This document shows positions 11,018 to 25,675 of a stretch of 64,000 nucleotides of DNA, in pieces (position 1 is the first letter of the stretch; each line of letters starts with the position of its first letter). The DNA is from Phaeotremella fagi (taxonomy: Eukaryota; Basidiomycota; Tremellomycetes; Tremellales; Phaeotremellaceae), in the NCBI GenBank assembly GCA_001599715.1, contig BCHU01000013.1, positions 372,001 to 436,000 on the forward strand, written 5' to 3'. A program made the position numbers and the translations under genes. The notes beneath the pieces were generated by a model, which was given only the letters and a program-made list of their open reading frames with translations, was not told the DNA's origin and ran no database searches.

Positions 11018-12067
11018 CTACCAAGGCGCATCAAACCTCCCATCATCAACAGCACCACCTTTATCTTTCCCGCCCAACTCCCCACCCATCTTTCGTTTAC
11101 CCCTCGCCTTCCTACCCCCCAAAGCCTTATATTCAGCCCTAGCCAAAACCTTACGTTCAGTCTCGGAAACACTTCCCGTATCACCACCCGTCGTCAGCCA
11201 TTTAGAAGCGTTCCCACTCCCAGTTCCAGCATGTACATGCCCATAACCAGGTGTAGAAGCTCCACTAGAATGCAAAGAATTGATATCAACCCGTAACCTA
11301 TCAACCTCTTCTCTAGCGTTCGGATCGTTCTTGTTCAAAGTCAGTTTAAAGATTAATTTCCATGATTTCTTGGATTCGGATTTTGACCATTGCGGGGTGG
11401 AGGAGGTTGGGAGAGTAGGGGTTGGGAGGGAAGAGAGTCGGGTGGTCTTTTCGTAGGGATCGAAGAATTCTTCGGGACCTTGGGGATCTAGTTGACGGGT
11501 TTTACCGTTGGTGATGGGGTTGAGGGTTGGGAGGATTAGAGCACGGTTTTGGAGGAACCATACTAAGTCAAGATTAGTTATTTGTTCAACTTCTGATAAA
11601 CCTACCGTAATTCAATGTAGAAGATTTACGCCATCTCTTACAAACCCTATCGCATCTAGCCAAAGATTTGATGTCCAAAGATAAAAAAATCCTAACTGAC
11701 AAATGGGTAGGTAAAATACGAAGCTAAAAGGCGATCAGCTCCTAGTCAAAAAGTCATCACCCACCGGATCAGAACCTCTAACAAAAGAATTCCTCAATCT
11801 ACTCCTACTCTCCAAAACTGCTCCTCGACCATCACCCAAAGGAGTTCCAGGTCTGGTACCCTTCCCAACATCAACTAAAACATCGTTCTCGTTTTCGTTT
11901 TCGTTATCTGTATCGTCGTCTGTTCCCGTTTCGTCCTCTGAATCAAGCGGCGAACGACGACCGGAACCTATACTTGATGGTGCTCTGGGTGTGTGGGAGG
12001 GGTTGGTGATTTGTTGAGCTACGTGCAGGTTCTCTAGGGCTTTTTGGAGGAGGGAGTTGTTGGCCAT
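11018..12067 (-). CDS. F-box protein
   Basis: A 321-aa predicted SCF ubiquitin-ligase substrate adaptor. Exons: 12067-11765, 11723-11606, 11562-11018. Splicing the first two exons gives LRILPT-HLSVRIFLSL-DIKSLARCDRVCKRW, a good F-box (about residues 102-140). Upstream is a short helix (NSLLQKALENLHVAQQI) and a disordered Ser/Asp/Glu region with a DNENENEND run. Downstream there is no WD40 or LRR array, only a WFLQNRALILPTLN segment and a basic C-terminal tail. The substrate is therefore unknown. The 41-nt first intron (GTGGGT...TTTTAG) is needed to enter the F-box frame. Confidence 0.82.
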
Positions 12068-12346
12068 GATATCTTTGAGTGAGTTTTGGATGAGTGGAAG
12101 AGGAAGTGGTTGATGGCTGTAAAGCCAAATGAATTTAATTTAATTGGTAGTAGACCTTGTGACGTAACCTTCTTTCTCATTTCGTTCCGCTTCGTGGCTC
12201 AATCACAATAACCGGGTTACCACACGTTCATTTTCATATTCAAGACAAGAACAACTTGAGCTAAAACTAAAGTCCAACAAGACCTACACCGACTTAACTG
12301 ACAACTATTATAATACTCAACTACCAACAAACTCCTACTCCTACCG

Positions 12347-14881
12347 CTACGACAAAGTAGGTTCAGCAACGTATTTACCCGCCACCAAAGCTTTCCTAAT
12401 CTCCTCGAATTTCCAATCCCCCTCGGTGCCAGAGGCACTGACCACCTCAATCCCCAAACCTGAACTCAGTTCACCCTCCAAATTCCAGTTCGCAAGTACG
12501 TGTTGTGGATCCATCGGGGTTCCCGGTTCAGTCACGAATCTAGCGACGATCTTGCCGTCTGTCCCAGAAGCTAATTGATCAACTTTCCATGTCATCTTTC
12601 TTGTCGAGGGTGACCAAGTCCCACCGGGTGGTTTAGCTTGGACGTTGGAGACGTTCGGTTCGGTACCGTTGAAAGACGCTATCAAAGTTAAATCTTTGAT
12701 TCCGATTTGAGTTTTGGATGAATACGTCAAGATCATCCTTGTTTCTCCGTCTTTACATAGGAAAGCAGGCGTCATGTTGAGGGGGATGAATTCTTTCTCT
12801 TTACCTGCAGGTATGTGGACTTGATATTTGAACAGCAGTGTCCCCTTTTTCGTCGAGTTGGATTGGGATTGACTGGCTCCAGCGAGAACTTCACTGTTTA
12901 AGAAATATTCACCAGGTTTGTCGGGAACTTGAGCAAGGTACATTGGGTTCGGTGCGACTTTTTCTAAACTCTCAAAAGAAGTTAATCGAATATGGATAGG
13001 TCCACCTGACCCTGGTTGTTGCTGTGACGCGAATTTGAGGGATAAATGGATTTCACCTAATATCTGGATTTTCGAAACTTCACCGTTCTTCATTACCACG
13101 TTGAAGGTTTCCATTAAACTCGCTCGAAGTCCTGGTTCGGATATTGGGACGATGGCGCTTGGTGACAACGCTCCTGTTGCAGTACTGAGACTAGGACTGT
13201 CGAAGGGGTTGTTCGATGTAACACTGTTCATTGAAGTTTGTCGGGCGATTACTGGCATTCCGTTGGTTAAACCGTTGGTCACACCTGAACCGTTCTCAAC
13301 GGGGGACTCGGTGAGTCTCTCAGGTTCAGTCACCTTTCCCAGATTCAATCCACCCAAAGCCATGGTACCGTCGTCGTTCACACCGCCAAACATTGTATTT
13401 CTAACATCACGTCTACCTCTAGCGATAGTCGAACGTCGATTAGGTTGGGAAGGAGGCATCTGAAGTGTTTGTTGCATTTTCAACAGCGCTGCTTGACGTT
13501 CTTCCTCTGATTCCTCGATTGGAGCTGTTGCCAGTGCGAGGTTGAGTCTAGGTGGAGCGTGTTGCGATGAAGCTGAGGACGAGATGTTTTCTTGAGAGGC
13601 GGCTGGTGAAGAGGCGAAATTTTGATTGAAAGATGATGCTGGTGCGTTGGCGGCTGGTGTTGGTATGAGTTCGTTTGGATCTTCCCATGGGTTACGATGT
13701 CTGTCTGATGGAGCTACCGAGAAACCTTCGTCGTCAACAGCGGGAGTCTGATGTCAGCTTTGACTCTACAGGTGACTTACGGAAAGGACACCGTCCATTC
13801 TACTTTCTTCCTCTCCAACGGCGTCGAATCCAGTACCCGAAGTTTGGTTACGACCGCTTCTGGTTGAAGTAGCTTCACTTCCACTTCGATTTCTACCCAT
13901 CGGAGTTGAGATTGTAGATTTCCTACCCAACATTGATTTGATACCACCGGCGAAAGATGAGGGTGGTCCGTTGGAAGTGTAAGAGCTGTTTTGACGGGCA
14001 GCAGGTCGTGGTGAGAAATCGTTGGCTGTGTTGTTGGTAGCTGTTGACATTCGACGACTACTTGCAGAAGCTATTTCGTTAGTCGCCGGTTGTGGATTTG
14101 ACCTACGAGTTGCTGAAGTAGCTCTTCCACCGCCTCCACCAAGTTTTTTTCCAACAGCCAAAACCTCATCTCCAGTTTCGAAACCTAACAAACTGGCAAC
14201 AGTTCTTTCAGCTCTCTCCCCGTCCTTCTGAGCGATATCAGCTCGAACCGTCCCCCAACGAACGACAATCTCCTTCAACCCGTTCAATCGACCTTCATCA
14301 AGTCTCTGATAAGTAGTATAAACCATAGGCGACAAAGAAGAAAGTGAAGCCCCTAACCCGTCGAGTTCATTTTGTAACGCATCAGCCTTAGACGATTTAG
14401 ATTTAGAAGCAGCTTTATCCAATTTCGCAGCTACTTTTTCGTAATCTTTCAAAGTTTTATCCAACGATGCGTCCTGTTCATTGATCCTTCTCCAAGCGAT
14501 AATCTTGTTAGGTAACTCTTTGATTGGGTTCTCGAAATCAGTCTTGATAATAGCGGAAAGTGTCGAATGGGAAGATGAGGTTTCGTTGATTTCGTTCAAG
14601 ACTGATTTCCAGATTTTCTGTTCTCCACTCGATTGATCCCAATCGTTACCTGCCGTGTTTTTGTGTATCGATAAACCGGCTTTTTCAGCTGTGGAAGCTA
14701 GTTTCGACAAGGCTTGGGCGTAGTTGGCTTCGATTTGTGAACGTTCTTTGTAGATTTCGGCTAGAGCGTTGAGATGGGTTGTGGAAGTCGAGAGTCTCTT
14801 TTGGAGTGAGTTTAGGAGTGGACGTGGTTGAGCTGTTAGGAATGAGTTGACCCAGGCGTCATCTGGGAGAGCTGATGACAT
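12347..14881 (-). CDS. SYP1: Syp1/FCHO-type muniscin, early endocytic adaptor
   Basis: An 833-aa clathrin-endocytosis initiator in two exons (14881-13781, 13747-12347) with a 33-nt intron. Residues 1 to about 255 form an F-BAR domain (WVNSFLTAQPRPLLNSLQKR, IYKERSQIEANYAQALSKLA and a long coiled coil ending VVRWGTVRADIAQKDGERAE). Next comes a 300-residue Ser/Thr/Pro-rich linker containing NPWEDPNE and NPFDSP elements that could bind endocytic partners. The last 260 residues are a mu-homology domain beginning LRASLMETFNVVMKNGEVSK and ending with the KFEEIRKALVAGKYVAEP strand. The order F-BAR, linker, MHD is diagnostic of Syp1/FCHO proteins, which bend membrane at cortical endocytic sites. Confidence 0.93.
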
Positions 14882-15193
14882 TGTGGTGGGGGTGTTTTAT
14901 ATATGAATATGGATATGATTAAGAGAGTTATTCAAAGGTGTTGGATGAGTATCCCTTCTCCTCACCACCCCCCTCTAATTGAGTGTGGCGATCCCTTTTT
15001 ATTACCGAAAGGGGTAATTATCGGTGGAGTGACGCATACTGGGTGATGCTTGATTGGTGTTGTCACTGCTGTTACTTACTTTTATCATTATTATCATTCC
15101 GCTATCTGGTTATATCTTATCATATCATTAACACCAACACCAACATCTCATTCAGCAGCACCACACGACCACAACAACACACCCTCACCCACA
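14882..15193. promoter_or_regulatory. divergent promoter region, SYP1 / YKT6
   Basis: This 312-bp spacer lies between two divergent start codons. The 60 bp before YKT6 are CA-rich. No specific site was recognised. Confidence 0.45.
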
Positions 15194-16201
15194 ATGAAAG
15201 TCTACTCCCTCTCCCTCTTATCTGTCTCACCTGCAACGCCAGCCGTAGCAACTCTTCTAGGTACAGCTCAAGATCTCAGTAGTTTCTCTTTCTATCAAAG
15301 AGGTTCTGTTGGTGAATTCATGACTTTCTTCACAAAGGTGGGTAGGAGTGAGCTCTGGGTATCATCATACTAACCCCTTCCCCCCTTTCCCCCCCTAGAC
15401 CGTGTCCGAGCGTACTCCACCTAATCAACCTTCATCGGTCGAGGAGAACAACTACAAAGCCCATGTTTTCAGAGTACCAGGACGTAACCCCTCAGGAATG
15501 GGAATGGCAGGTAAGTGAACATCAATAAAATATCATTCTCGATCTAATCTTCACCCACCCAGCCGTCATGATCACAGATCTAGAATACCCTTACAGACCA
15601 GCATTCTCTCTATTAACCAAACTACTCGACGAACACGCCCCTCTCTTAGCGACTCTACCAGCACCCTCCTTCGCTTCAGCTTCAGCTGCTGCCTTCGGTG
15701 GTAGTAACCCATCAACAGCTGCTGCTGGTGGTTTACCCCCTGCTCAAAAGGGTAAACTCGAAGCTACGCTCACGAGTTATTTGACTAAATATCAAGATCC
15801 AAAACAGGCTGATACTATTATGAAAGTTCAGAAGGAGTTGGATGAAACTAAGATCGTTTTGGTGAGTTTGGATTGGATTGGGGGAGTGAGAGGTGGTCGT
15901 GGGGCGGTGAAAGTCGTAGAATCCCATCAATCAAGAGAGAAAAGCAATCCTTTCGACCTATCACTCCCTTCTGACTGTCATCAGTTTGACTCAAAAGCTA
16001 ACCTCTTCTCCAGCACAAAACCATCGAATCAGTTCTAGAGAGAGGAGAAAAGCTGGACAACTTGGTAGAAAGATCCAACGCTCTCTCAGCTCAATCCAAG
16101 ATGTTCTACAAAACAGCAAAGAAGGTGAGTAACTATTTATTGCAGAGCGCATCAGAGACTAACAGGTGGAATAGCAAAATTCGTGTTGTGTTGTCATGTA
16201 A
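15194..16201 (+). CDS. YKT6: R-SNARE YKT6
   Basis: A 230-aa prenylated vesicle SNARE acting in ER-Golgi, Golgi, vacuole and autophagosome fusion. Exons: 15194-15337, 15399-15510, 15563-15861, 16014-16124, 16175-16201. The N-terminal longin domain starts [10 protein letters not shown] and includes [17 protein letters not shown]. The SNARE core has its zero-layer arginine in [14 protein letters not shown]. The 27-nt last exon encodes [12 protein letters not shown]: a CaaX box (CVVM) for prenylation preceded by a second cysteine for palmitoylation, as in yeast YKT6. The protein is longer than the usual 200 aa because an Ala/Ser/Gly/Pro-rich insertion (encoded about 15655-15750) interrupts the end of the longin domain. 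Confidence 0.96.
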
Positions 16202-16545
16202 AGGACACCCTCCCCTTCTCATCTACACATTTCTACATACCCCAAACGATCCGATCCCCTCGTTCACTTTTTTCGCTTTTTTCTTTGATGAATTAATTTA
16301 TTTAATCTACTTCTACTTTGTTTCTCTTCTTTTCGCAGATAGACACTATTTCTGCTTTTATCCATGTGAAATTGAATTTGATGAATTGGATAGGAGGATA
16401 GGATAATATTTTTAAATTGTAACTTGATAAGTACGATGAACGAGAGTGTGATTGATTTTTGCCACTCAAAAATGTTGATAAACGCGTTCAATTTCAACCA
16501 TCAACATTGTCTTCTTTTACTTAGATCAACCTAACTATCCAACCA
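16202..16545. other. intergenic region YKT6 - EME1
   Basis: This 344-bp AT-rich spacer between two co-directional genes should hold the YKT6 3' UTR and the EME1 promoter. An AT-rich stretch lies at about 16290-16330. No ORF was accepted here. Confidence 0.45.
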
Positions 16546-18601
16546 ATGCAAGAGATAATAACGATAAGCTCTGAAGGTGAAGAGGATGAGATTTCATTCA
16601 TCAAATCAGCTATACCCCTTGTACCCAAGGGAGTAGAGAAGAAACCAATCTTCATCGACGATTCGGATGATGAAGATGAATTACCTGGTTTGATGGATTT
16701 AATCAACTCTTCACATACCAACGTCAAAGGGGATGAATCTAGATCTAGGGGTTTTGTTTCTTCCTCAAAACTATTGGGAGAGGTGAGTCTTCAAATTACA
16801 CTGTACAGTCGATTGATTTATTCAGTCATCGATCAACGGGATTCAAAAACCTTTCGATCGAAAAGGTAAAGGTAGAGCTATGGACATCGATTTCGATATC
16901 GACAACACTACACCTAAACCCAATGAATCGATCCCCAGAGCCTCAATCCTCGACGCCCTGGATAGAATATCAAGATCCTCGACTCCAGTATTAGAATATT
17001 CCACCATTTTGAAGGAAACTTCAACCAACGTCTCACCGACTAATCAACCTCTTTCCAACCCCAAACCCAAACACACTCGGAAAAGATCTACAGCGGTGGA
17101 TGAGAGTGTTGATTCTACTTCTTCTAAGAGGACGAAGGAAACACTCAGTAAAGAGGAGAAAGAGGCTTTGAAGGAAATTGAAAGAAAACGTAAACAGTTT
17201 GAGAAGGATACTGCTAAAGTGAGTTTTTACGTCTCGGCGCAGTTATTGATGAATACTAGGCTGCTAAAGAAGCTGAGAGATCTTATCAAAAGAAGTTAAC
17301 TGAGGTAAACAAAGTAAGTCATTTATCGTTGTCATCGCCTTACATCTACAGTTGAGAACATCAAAGAACGACACTGTCCGAGAAATCCATCCCTATCTCT
17401 CTCACGATCTGCAAAATCCAAACTCGCCTCTAGCAGGTGCTCTCCCCGAAATAACCACCAGATTAACAGACAATCAATCGGAACTTCATTATCTCTCACC
17501 AACCGAATCCCCATTAGAAGGATTGATCAAATTCAAAAGACACATTCAGGCGAGTTGGGATAAAGACACTAAAAGGTTTATACCATTAGAGAAATCTCGT
17601 TGGATATGGGAAAACACTTTTGTGTTGGTCACCACAGCTGAAGAGGTTGTTGATAAAATCACAGTTGGGGGGTTGATAGATTGGATCAAAGATGTGAAAT
17701 CTATTTTGGGGTTTAGTTCTGGTTCTGGATCCGATCATCAGATTGTAATCATGATCAAAGGATTAGGGAAATATTACAGTAAACTGAAATCTCAGGTTAA
17801 TAAGGAATACACTGCTGCTGCTAGAGCTGGATTGGAGGGGTCGAGTAGTAGGACCAGTGTCCAAGCTGTTTTGAAACCTGATAAGGATTTGGTGGAGATG
17901 GAATTGGTTAGACTTCAGGTTGATCAGAAATGTTTTTTGGTTCATGGTGAGTGAGAGGTCGGTGTAAATGGGACTTGGCTGGGACTGATCAGTTGTGGTA
18001 CATGCGATTAGTTGAGAAAACTGAAGATATCGAAGATTGGATCTGGAACCTCACTGCAGACCTAGCGATTCGACCGGTAGGTCTATCAATTTGTCGACAT
18101 GACACTAAAAGACCCTATCTGATCTGATGTCAATAGTACAAACTAATAACTAAATCGCATCTCTCATTCTGTCCTCAAGACGGTATCAAAAAAGCCACCA
18201 CCCCCAAAGAAGTCTTTGAACTGATCCTGCAAGAAGTCCAGGGGATAACGCCATCAGCAGCGATTGGGATAGCTAGGGAATACGATTCGTTTGAAGGTTT
18301 GATGAGAGCTTATGAGAGGGTTGAAGGGAGGGGCGGGGTGGAAAGAGCTGAGAGCATGTTACAGGATTGTGAGGTATGTCAGAATCAATTTTTTCCCTTG
18401 ATTTTTTGGAATGAATATTGAATGTTTTGTTGGGGTTAGATTAGGAATTTGAAGAATGGGACGGCTAATGGTAGGACTTTGAAGATGGTATGTTCATTCC
18501 TTCTGTGGGGTTAGATTTGTTGTTGATGGGTTACGGTTACGTAGGCTCTTTCGAAAAGGGTTCATAGCGTTTTCAGAGGTCAAGATAGTTTAGCCATATG
18601 A
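16546..18601 (+). CDS. EME1: Structure-specific endonuclease subunit EME1
   Basis: The 561-aa non-catalytic partner of MUS81, which cleaves branched DNA during replication and recombination repair. Exons: 16546-16782, 16826-17218, 17260-17313, 17352-17946, 18012-18076, 18137-18373, 18440-18487, 18545-18601. The N-terminal 250 residues are disordered and acidic and carry two SUMO-interaction-like motifs (IITISSEGEEDE at residues 4-15; IFIDDSDDEDE from about residue 35). A charged coiled coil (EEKEALKEIERKRKQFEKD) follows, then an ERCC4-type nuclease fold with VIMIKGLGKYYSKL and LQVDQKCFLVHVEKTED. The C-terminal helix-hairpin-helix-like region includes LILQEVQGITPSAAIGIAREY. The ERKxxxD catalytic motif of MUS81 is absent, as expected for EME1. 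Confidence 0.9.
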
Positions 18602-18786
18602 TTTAGTGATGAGCGTTTGGAAGTGGTTTGTAAGGGATTGCGTATGGATGTTGGAAATGTATATGTAGATGTGTTTTGTGTATTCTACTGAGATTCAGAA
18701 TTGGGACTAAAATGGGAATCCACGGTGAAACAAAACATCATCATCAAAATTAACCCCATTACATACTTCTAAACAGCTCGACGCGC

Positions 18787-19947
18787 CTAATCTCTAACCT
18801 TCTTAGATTTCTTCTTGGGAGACGCATCAACCTCGTGTTTCCTTTTATGTTTCTTTTCACTCTCAACCGTAGACACAGCTGATTCACCAGCACCAGCAAC
18901 ATCAACAGGACCGGGGGTATCGAATCCATAAACCTTGTTCCGGAATTTCATGAGATGAACCGGTTGAACACGTTTCGGTGGTGGTGAATACGAGATTTGG
19001 TTGGTGACTTCGTTAGATGTTGAGAGGTACGATTGGAGTTGGGGGTTCTGTTTGGTTGATGATGAGATTGTTTGGGGTGTTAATAAGAGATGACGTTTGA
19101 TTGGGATTGGTGCTATAACGTGTCCATCAGAATGATTGTTATATATAAGGAGGTGATTAAGACTTACCGATGAACAAGTTCCCATCCCTTTTAACACTTG
19201 GTACGAAAAGTTTCATTCCTCCAACCATCTCCTCCCCACCTTGGGCTTTCAATTCATCTTCGAATTCAGAGGTCCCACCCTCGATGGTCATAGCGTCAAC
19301 TAAACCTGGTCCACTAATAGGATGTCTACCATCTTCATCGACCACCATCGACGTCGACGTCTTCTTCGAAGACGAAGACGAAGTATGGTTCCCAGTCTCG
19401 ATCAATTCATATTCCTGATTCTTAGATTTCAGCTTCCCACTGATAGATGATTTCGACAAGTCTATCGTCAAACCCGATAACTTTGAGGGTTTGAGATCGT
19501 TAGGGATTCTTATACACCAGAGTTCTAAACCCCTTTTCTCGAGTTTCTCATAGGAGAACGATGAGTCGGCGAAATTTGAGGGTAGGTGCATAGAGGTATG
19601 TCCGGCTGGTGGTGTGTATTTTCTTTTTTTGATTAGTCTCAATACAGTTGGGATAGGACTTACGGTAAACTAGTGATTTTCTTTTTAGGTTGGTTGGATT
19701 CGATAGCTTTCTTTTTGGGGATGACTGTAGCGTCTATATCCCCTTCACTGTCTATCTCTGATTCTGATGATGAAGATGAATTGGTTTCTTCACGTTCATC
19801 AACTATATCGTCATCATCTTCCTCTTCTGAATCTATCGTTTCTTTAGATAAGAATTTGGTTGGTTCGGTCGTCGTCACTTTTTTGGGTTCAGATTTTGGT
19901 TTGGATTTGGATTTTTTACTTGATGATGCTATAGCGTTGGAGCTCAT
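18787..19947 (-). CDS. RPA34: DNA-directed RNA polymerase I subunit RPA34
   Basis: A 354-aa polymerase I-specific subunit, which pairs with RPA49 as a TFIIF-like heterodimer. Exons: 19947-19664, 19622-19168, 19112-18787. An N-terminal Lys-rich and acidic tail leads into the dimerisation domain: the segment ending LELWCIRIPNDLKPSKLSGL, then a beta-rich region (GLVDAMTIEGGTSEFEDEL; GGMKLFVPSV) and the KRHLLLTPQ segment. The C-terminus is a Lys-rich nucleolar-type tail (KKHKRKHEV...PKKKSKKVRD). This domain order and both basic tails fit the RPA34.5/CD3EAP family, whose sequence is generally poorly conserved. It is convergent with EME1 (185 bp between stops). Confidence 0.85.
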
Positions 19948-20225
19948 CTTTGTGACTCGACTTGTATCTTGTGATAATATGTGATAGAATGAGGAATGTT
20001 GAAGATGTTTGAATAAAATTTTATCTGTTTGAGTTGGTTGAAAATTGTTGGTTGACTGTGGGGTAAGAGCCCTGAGACGCGGGGTAATTTGACTTTACTT
20101 TGACTTTCGAGTAACCATACTCAAACATTTACATTTACATATTATTATCAACATCAACAGCATCGCCAACAACTCCAACAACACCACATACTCCCACTCA
20201 ATCTCGTCATAATCCCCCTCCCACT

Positions 20226-23011
20226 ATGTCCGGCCCAACATCTCCTCAGATAAAAGCTGCCGCAGAACTTGAATTATCTTTAGAAACAGATGGCACGGAC
20301 GACGAAACCAACTCAAATTCTAATCATGGTGCTGAAGACGTGTTTGAGGATGTACAAGTAACTCCAGATTTGACTGAATCAATTCAACCAACTCTACCAT
20401 CACCTATCCCTATCGAACCACCACCAACGGATGATCAAACACCAATGAAATCGACATCAACATCGACCCAACCCCTATCCCCATCTTCACCTAGCAAATC
20501 TCCTAGTCGAGTGAAAGCCGCTGCTGCACTTTGGGAATCTAACAACACTTCAACACCTACAGCGAAGAATCCTGGTAAACTATCTCCATCACCTACGTTT
20601 CGTTCCATCTCTGTTAATTCTAGTCCGCAAAAGGGTTCACCCAATAAATTATATTCACCACCTAATCTAGAATCGACCGGTCTTTCATTAGATATCCCAA
20701 ATCACTCTCCGCCTTCACCCAACTCTGCTAGTTCTGCTGTATCGTTAACGGTTGACTCTTTATCTGATGTCTCATTACATCCTTCACCGATCTCAACACA
20801 GACTTTAGCTGATCAACAATCCATGACGAAAAGTTATTCATTGTCTCCACAACCACCTCGTCCAATCGATCTAAACGAATTGTTAGTACCCGAACCAATC
20901 AACAATCAACCAATAACCAATTCTCAACCTAAACAATCGTTCTTCTCTCAAGCTTTAGGTTTTGGTAACAACACCTCTGGATCTGTTGATGTTTCTGCTC
21001 AATCTTCTAGATCTGCTTCAGCAACCAGTCAAGGTGGTTGGAGATCGACAATGAGTAATTTACTCACTTCAAGATCGGTTAATTCGACTTCACCAATCCC
21101 AAATCAATCACCAACTTCCAATTCATCTTCCAAAAATCAACCAAATCCAAATTCAGATTATACGCCCCGAAAACAAGCCGCCGCACCAAAAATGAATCGA
21201 ACTTCCTCAACCTCATTCATCCTCAACAGAATCGATTCGTCGACTGCATCAAGAGATCGTAGAATATCTAGAGATCTTGGTGGAGGTGAGAAATTGCGTG
21301 AGGGTTTTAATCGAGTTCGAGGGGAGATGGAATCTGTTGCGCGGGAGTTGAGGAGGGAGAGGGAACGAGAGAAAGAGAATGAATCGGATGCTGGGGTTGA
21401 GGAGAGTGATGGTGTTGTTGATTGGGTGTTTTGGGGAGCTGTCGTTCAGGATTATGAAGACGTTGCTAGAACTAGACCGAAGGAGTTGTCTAAAGCTATT
21501 CAAAAAGGTATACCTGCTGTTATAAGGTATGTCGATTTAAGCTACACAGCATTCGATGTTGACTCCAGTGAACAGAGGTGCAATTTGGCAATTAATGTCT
21601 TCATCAAAATCACCACCTCTCGAAGAAACTTATAAATCGTTACTCAAAATATCTTCTTCACACGAGAAAGCGATCCAAAAAGATATCAACAGGACTTTCC
21701 CTAATCATAAATTCTTCCAGGAAGGTGGTGGTTTAGGTCAAGAATCTTTGTTCATGGTTGTGAAAGCTTATTCGATGTGGGTTTTGGACTGGGTTGAAGG
21801 GATTTTGTGAACTGATTGACTTTTAGATACGATCAAGAAGTTGGTTATACACAAGGATTGGCATTCATTGTTGCGGCTTTGTTGCTTAATGTAAGTGACA
21901 GGATTTCGATCGATGCTGACCATCAGATGCCTGATGAAGAAGCTTTCTGCGTTTTGGTTAGGCTGATGGACTCGGTAAGTGAACTGTTTATGTATCCAGT
22001 CCCAACACTCACGTTACGTAGTACAATCTTCGATCTCATTTCTTGGCTGATATGCCCGGTCTCCAACTTCGCCTTTTCCAATTTGATCGGCTGCTCGAAG
22101 AGGTACTCCCACTTGTCAACACTCATTTCGTTAGGAAGGGGGTCAAGTCGTCCATGTTCGCTAGTCAATGGTTCATGACAATGTTTTCTTATCGGTAAGT
22201 GAACTATAGCAATTGGTTGTCTATGATTTATTGACTCTCATTCTTCAAAAGATTCCCATTGTCCTTGGTGTACCGGGTGTTAGACATAGTTTTCGCAGAA
22301 GGCATCGAAGCGATCTTCAGATTTTCACTGGCACTACTTAAAAAATCCGAAGACAAACTTGTCGAAATGGAATTCGAACAGATACTTTCTTTTTTGCAAT
22401 CGGACCTGTTCGAGATGTATCGATTAGAGGATGACGGTGTTATCAAAGAGGAGGATCCACTGGGAGAAGGTGAATGGAGAGCTAATGATTTTGTTAGGGA
22501 TGCTTATGAAATTCGAATGTGAGTTGGTTGTTCTTAAACAAAGACGTTCTACTGCTGATTGATATCACTAGAACTCCGTTCATGCTTGACAGTTATCAAT
22601 CGGAATGGGAAGAACAATGTCGTAGTCAAAATAGACATGCTCATGAAGTTGATCAATTGAGAAACGCGAATAGGAATTTAAGTAATCAAGTGTGAGTAAA
22701 ATCTAGAGAGTTGGAATTAGAAAGTTAAAGTCGTACATAGGAAAACACTCGAAGCTTCTTTGGCTACAATGAATCAAGAACATGTTGATCTAGTTCGTCA
22801 ACTGGTTCATGTGAAATTGGAAAAGGAGGAAACGGAACATGAATTGGTTAGATACAAGATGTTGTGAGTTGTCGACCTTGTGTCAAGTAACTCGATGTTC
22901 TCCACGCTGACATCTCCAAGATACGCTGAAATGGCTCACGCTCAGCAAGACGCTATGTCTGTTCATAGTCGATATTCCTCTTCATCATTCCGAGCGCAGG
23001 GACAGAACTAG
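20226..23011 (+). CDS. GYP5: TBC-domain Rab GTPase-activating protein (GYP5-like)
   Basis: A 795-aa RabGAP of the secretory pathway. Exons: 20226-21526, 21576-21776, 21827-21890, 21927-21974, 22022-22194, 22252-22518, 22572-22691, 22741-22863, 22921-23011. Residues 1-400 are Ser/Pro/Thr-rich and disordered. The TBC domain (about 430-690) has the arginine finger in IQKDINRTFPNH and the glutamine finger in EVGYTQGLAF, so it should be catalytically competent. Later TBC blocks LRLFQFDRLLEEVLPLV, SQWFMTMFSYRFPL and RVLDIVFAEG are all present. A C-terminal coiled coil (LRNANRNLSNQVKTLEASLA onward) is typical of Gyp5/Evi5-type GAPs. The exact Rab substrate is inferred by family (Ypt1/Sec4 for yeast Gyp5). 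Confidence 0.9.
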
Positions 23012-23497
23012 TAGGGAAGGAGGAAGGTTCTGATATTTGTAAATTACCCCTCATTGTTTATACCGTCCCAACACTATATCTTTCAGTAATGCATAGACAA
23101 CATTCTCGTATACGCAGGACAATATAAAATGTCTGGAGCATTGTGACTCCCCTGCTCATCAGATTAAATTCCCCTCTTTCGAGTGAAAAAATAATTCCTC
23201 CCGGCGAGCCAAAGTAGCATCCAATGTTGATCTGAAATACACGACTATCGATGAACGACCTATAACTGTCTACTCCTTCTGGTGTGATATTGAATATCTG
23301 GATAGGAGGGTTATAGGGGTGCTTTGTGTTTTTTAAATTAGGTGAAGAAAAGAGAATTGTAAGGAAAAGTTTGATTATTTATGGTGGAACAGGAATACAA
23401 ATGACGTGTATTTATTTGACTCCGAGAATCAATCATTATTTAATTTCCTTTAATTTCAATTTCACTCTCGACTTTGAACATCAACTTGTCACCAAAA
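23012..23497. other. intergenic region GYP5 - ELP3
   Basis: This 486-bp spacer between co-directional genes holds the GYP5 3' UTR and the ELP3 promoter. A T-rich stretch and the segment before 23498 are AT-rich. I see no separate gene. Confidence 0.45.

Positions 23498-25675
<2,178 letters not shown>

Noticed and set aside
10647..11246. 199-codon Arg-rich plus-strand frame after TAF9
   Set aside because: It is a frame-shifted shadow of the TAF9 acidic tail and then of the opposite-strand F-box gene.
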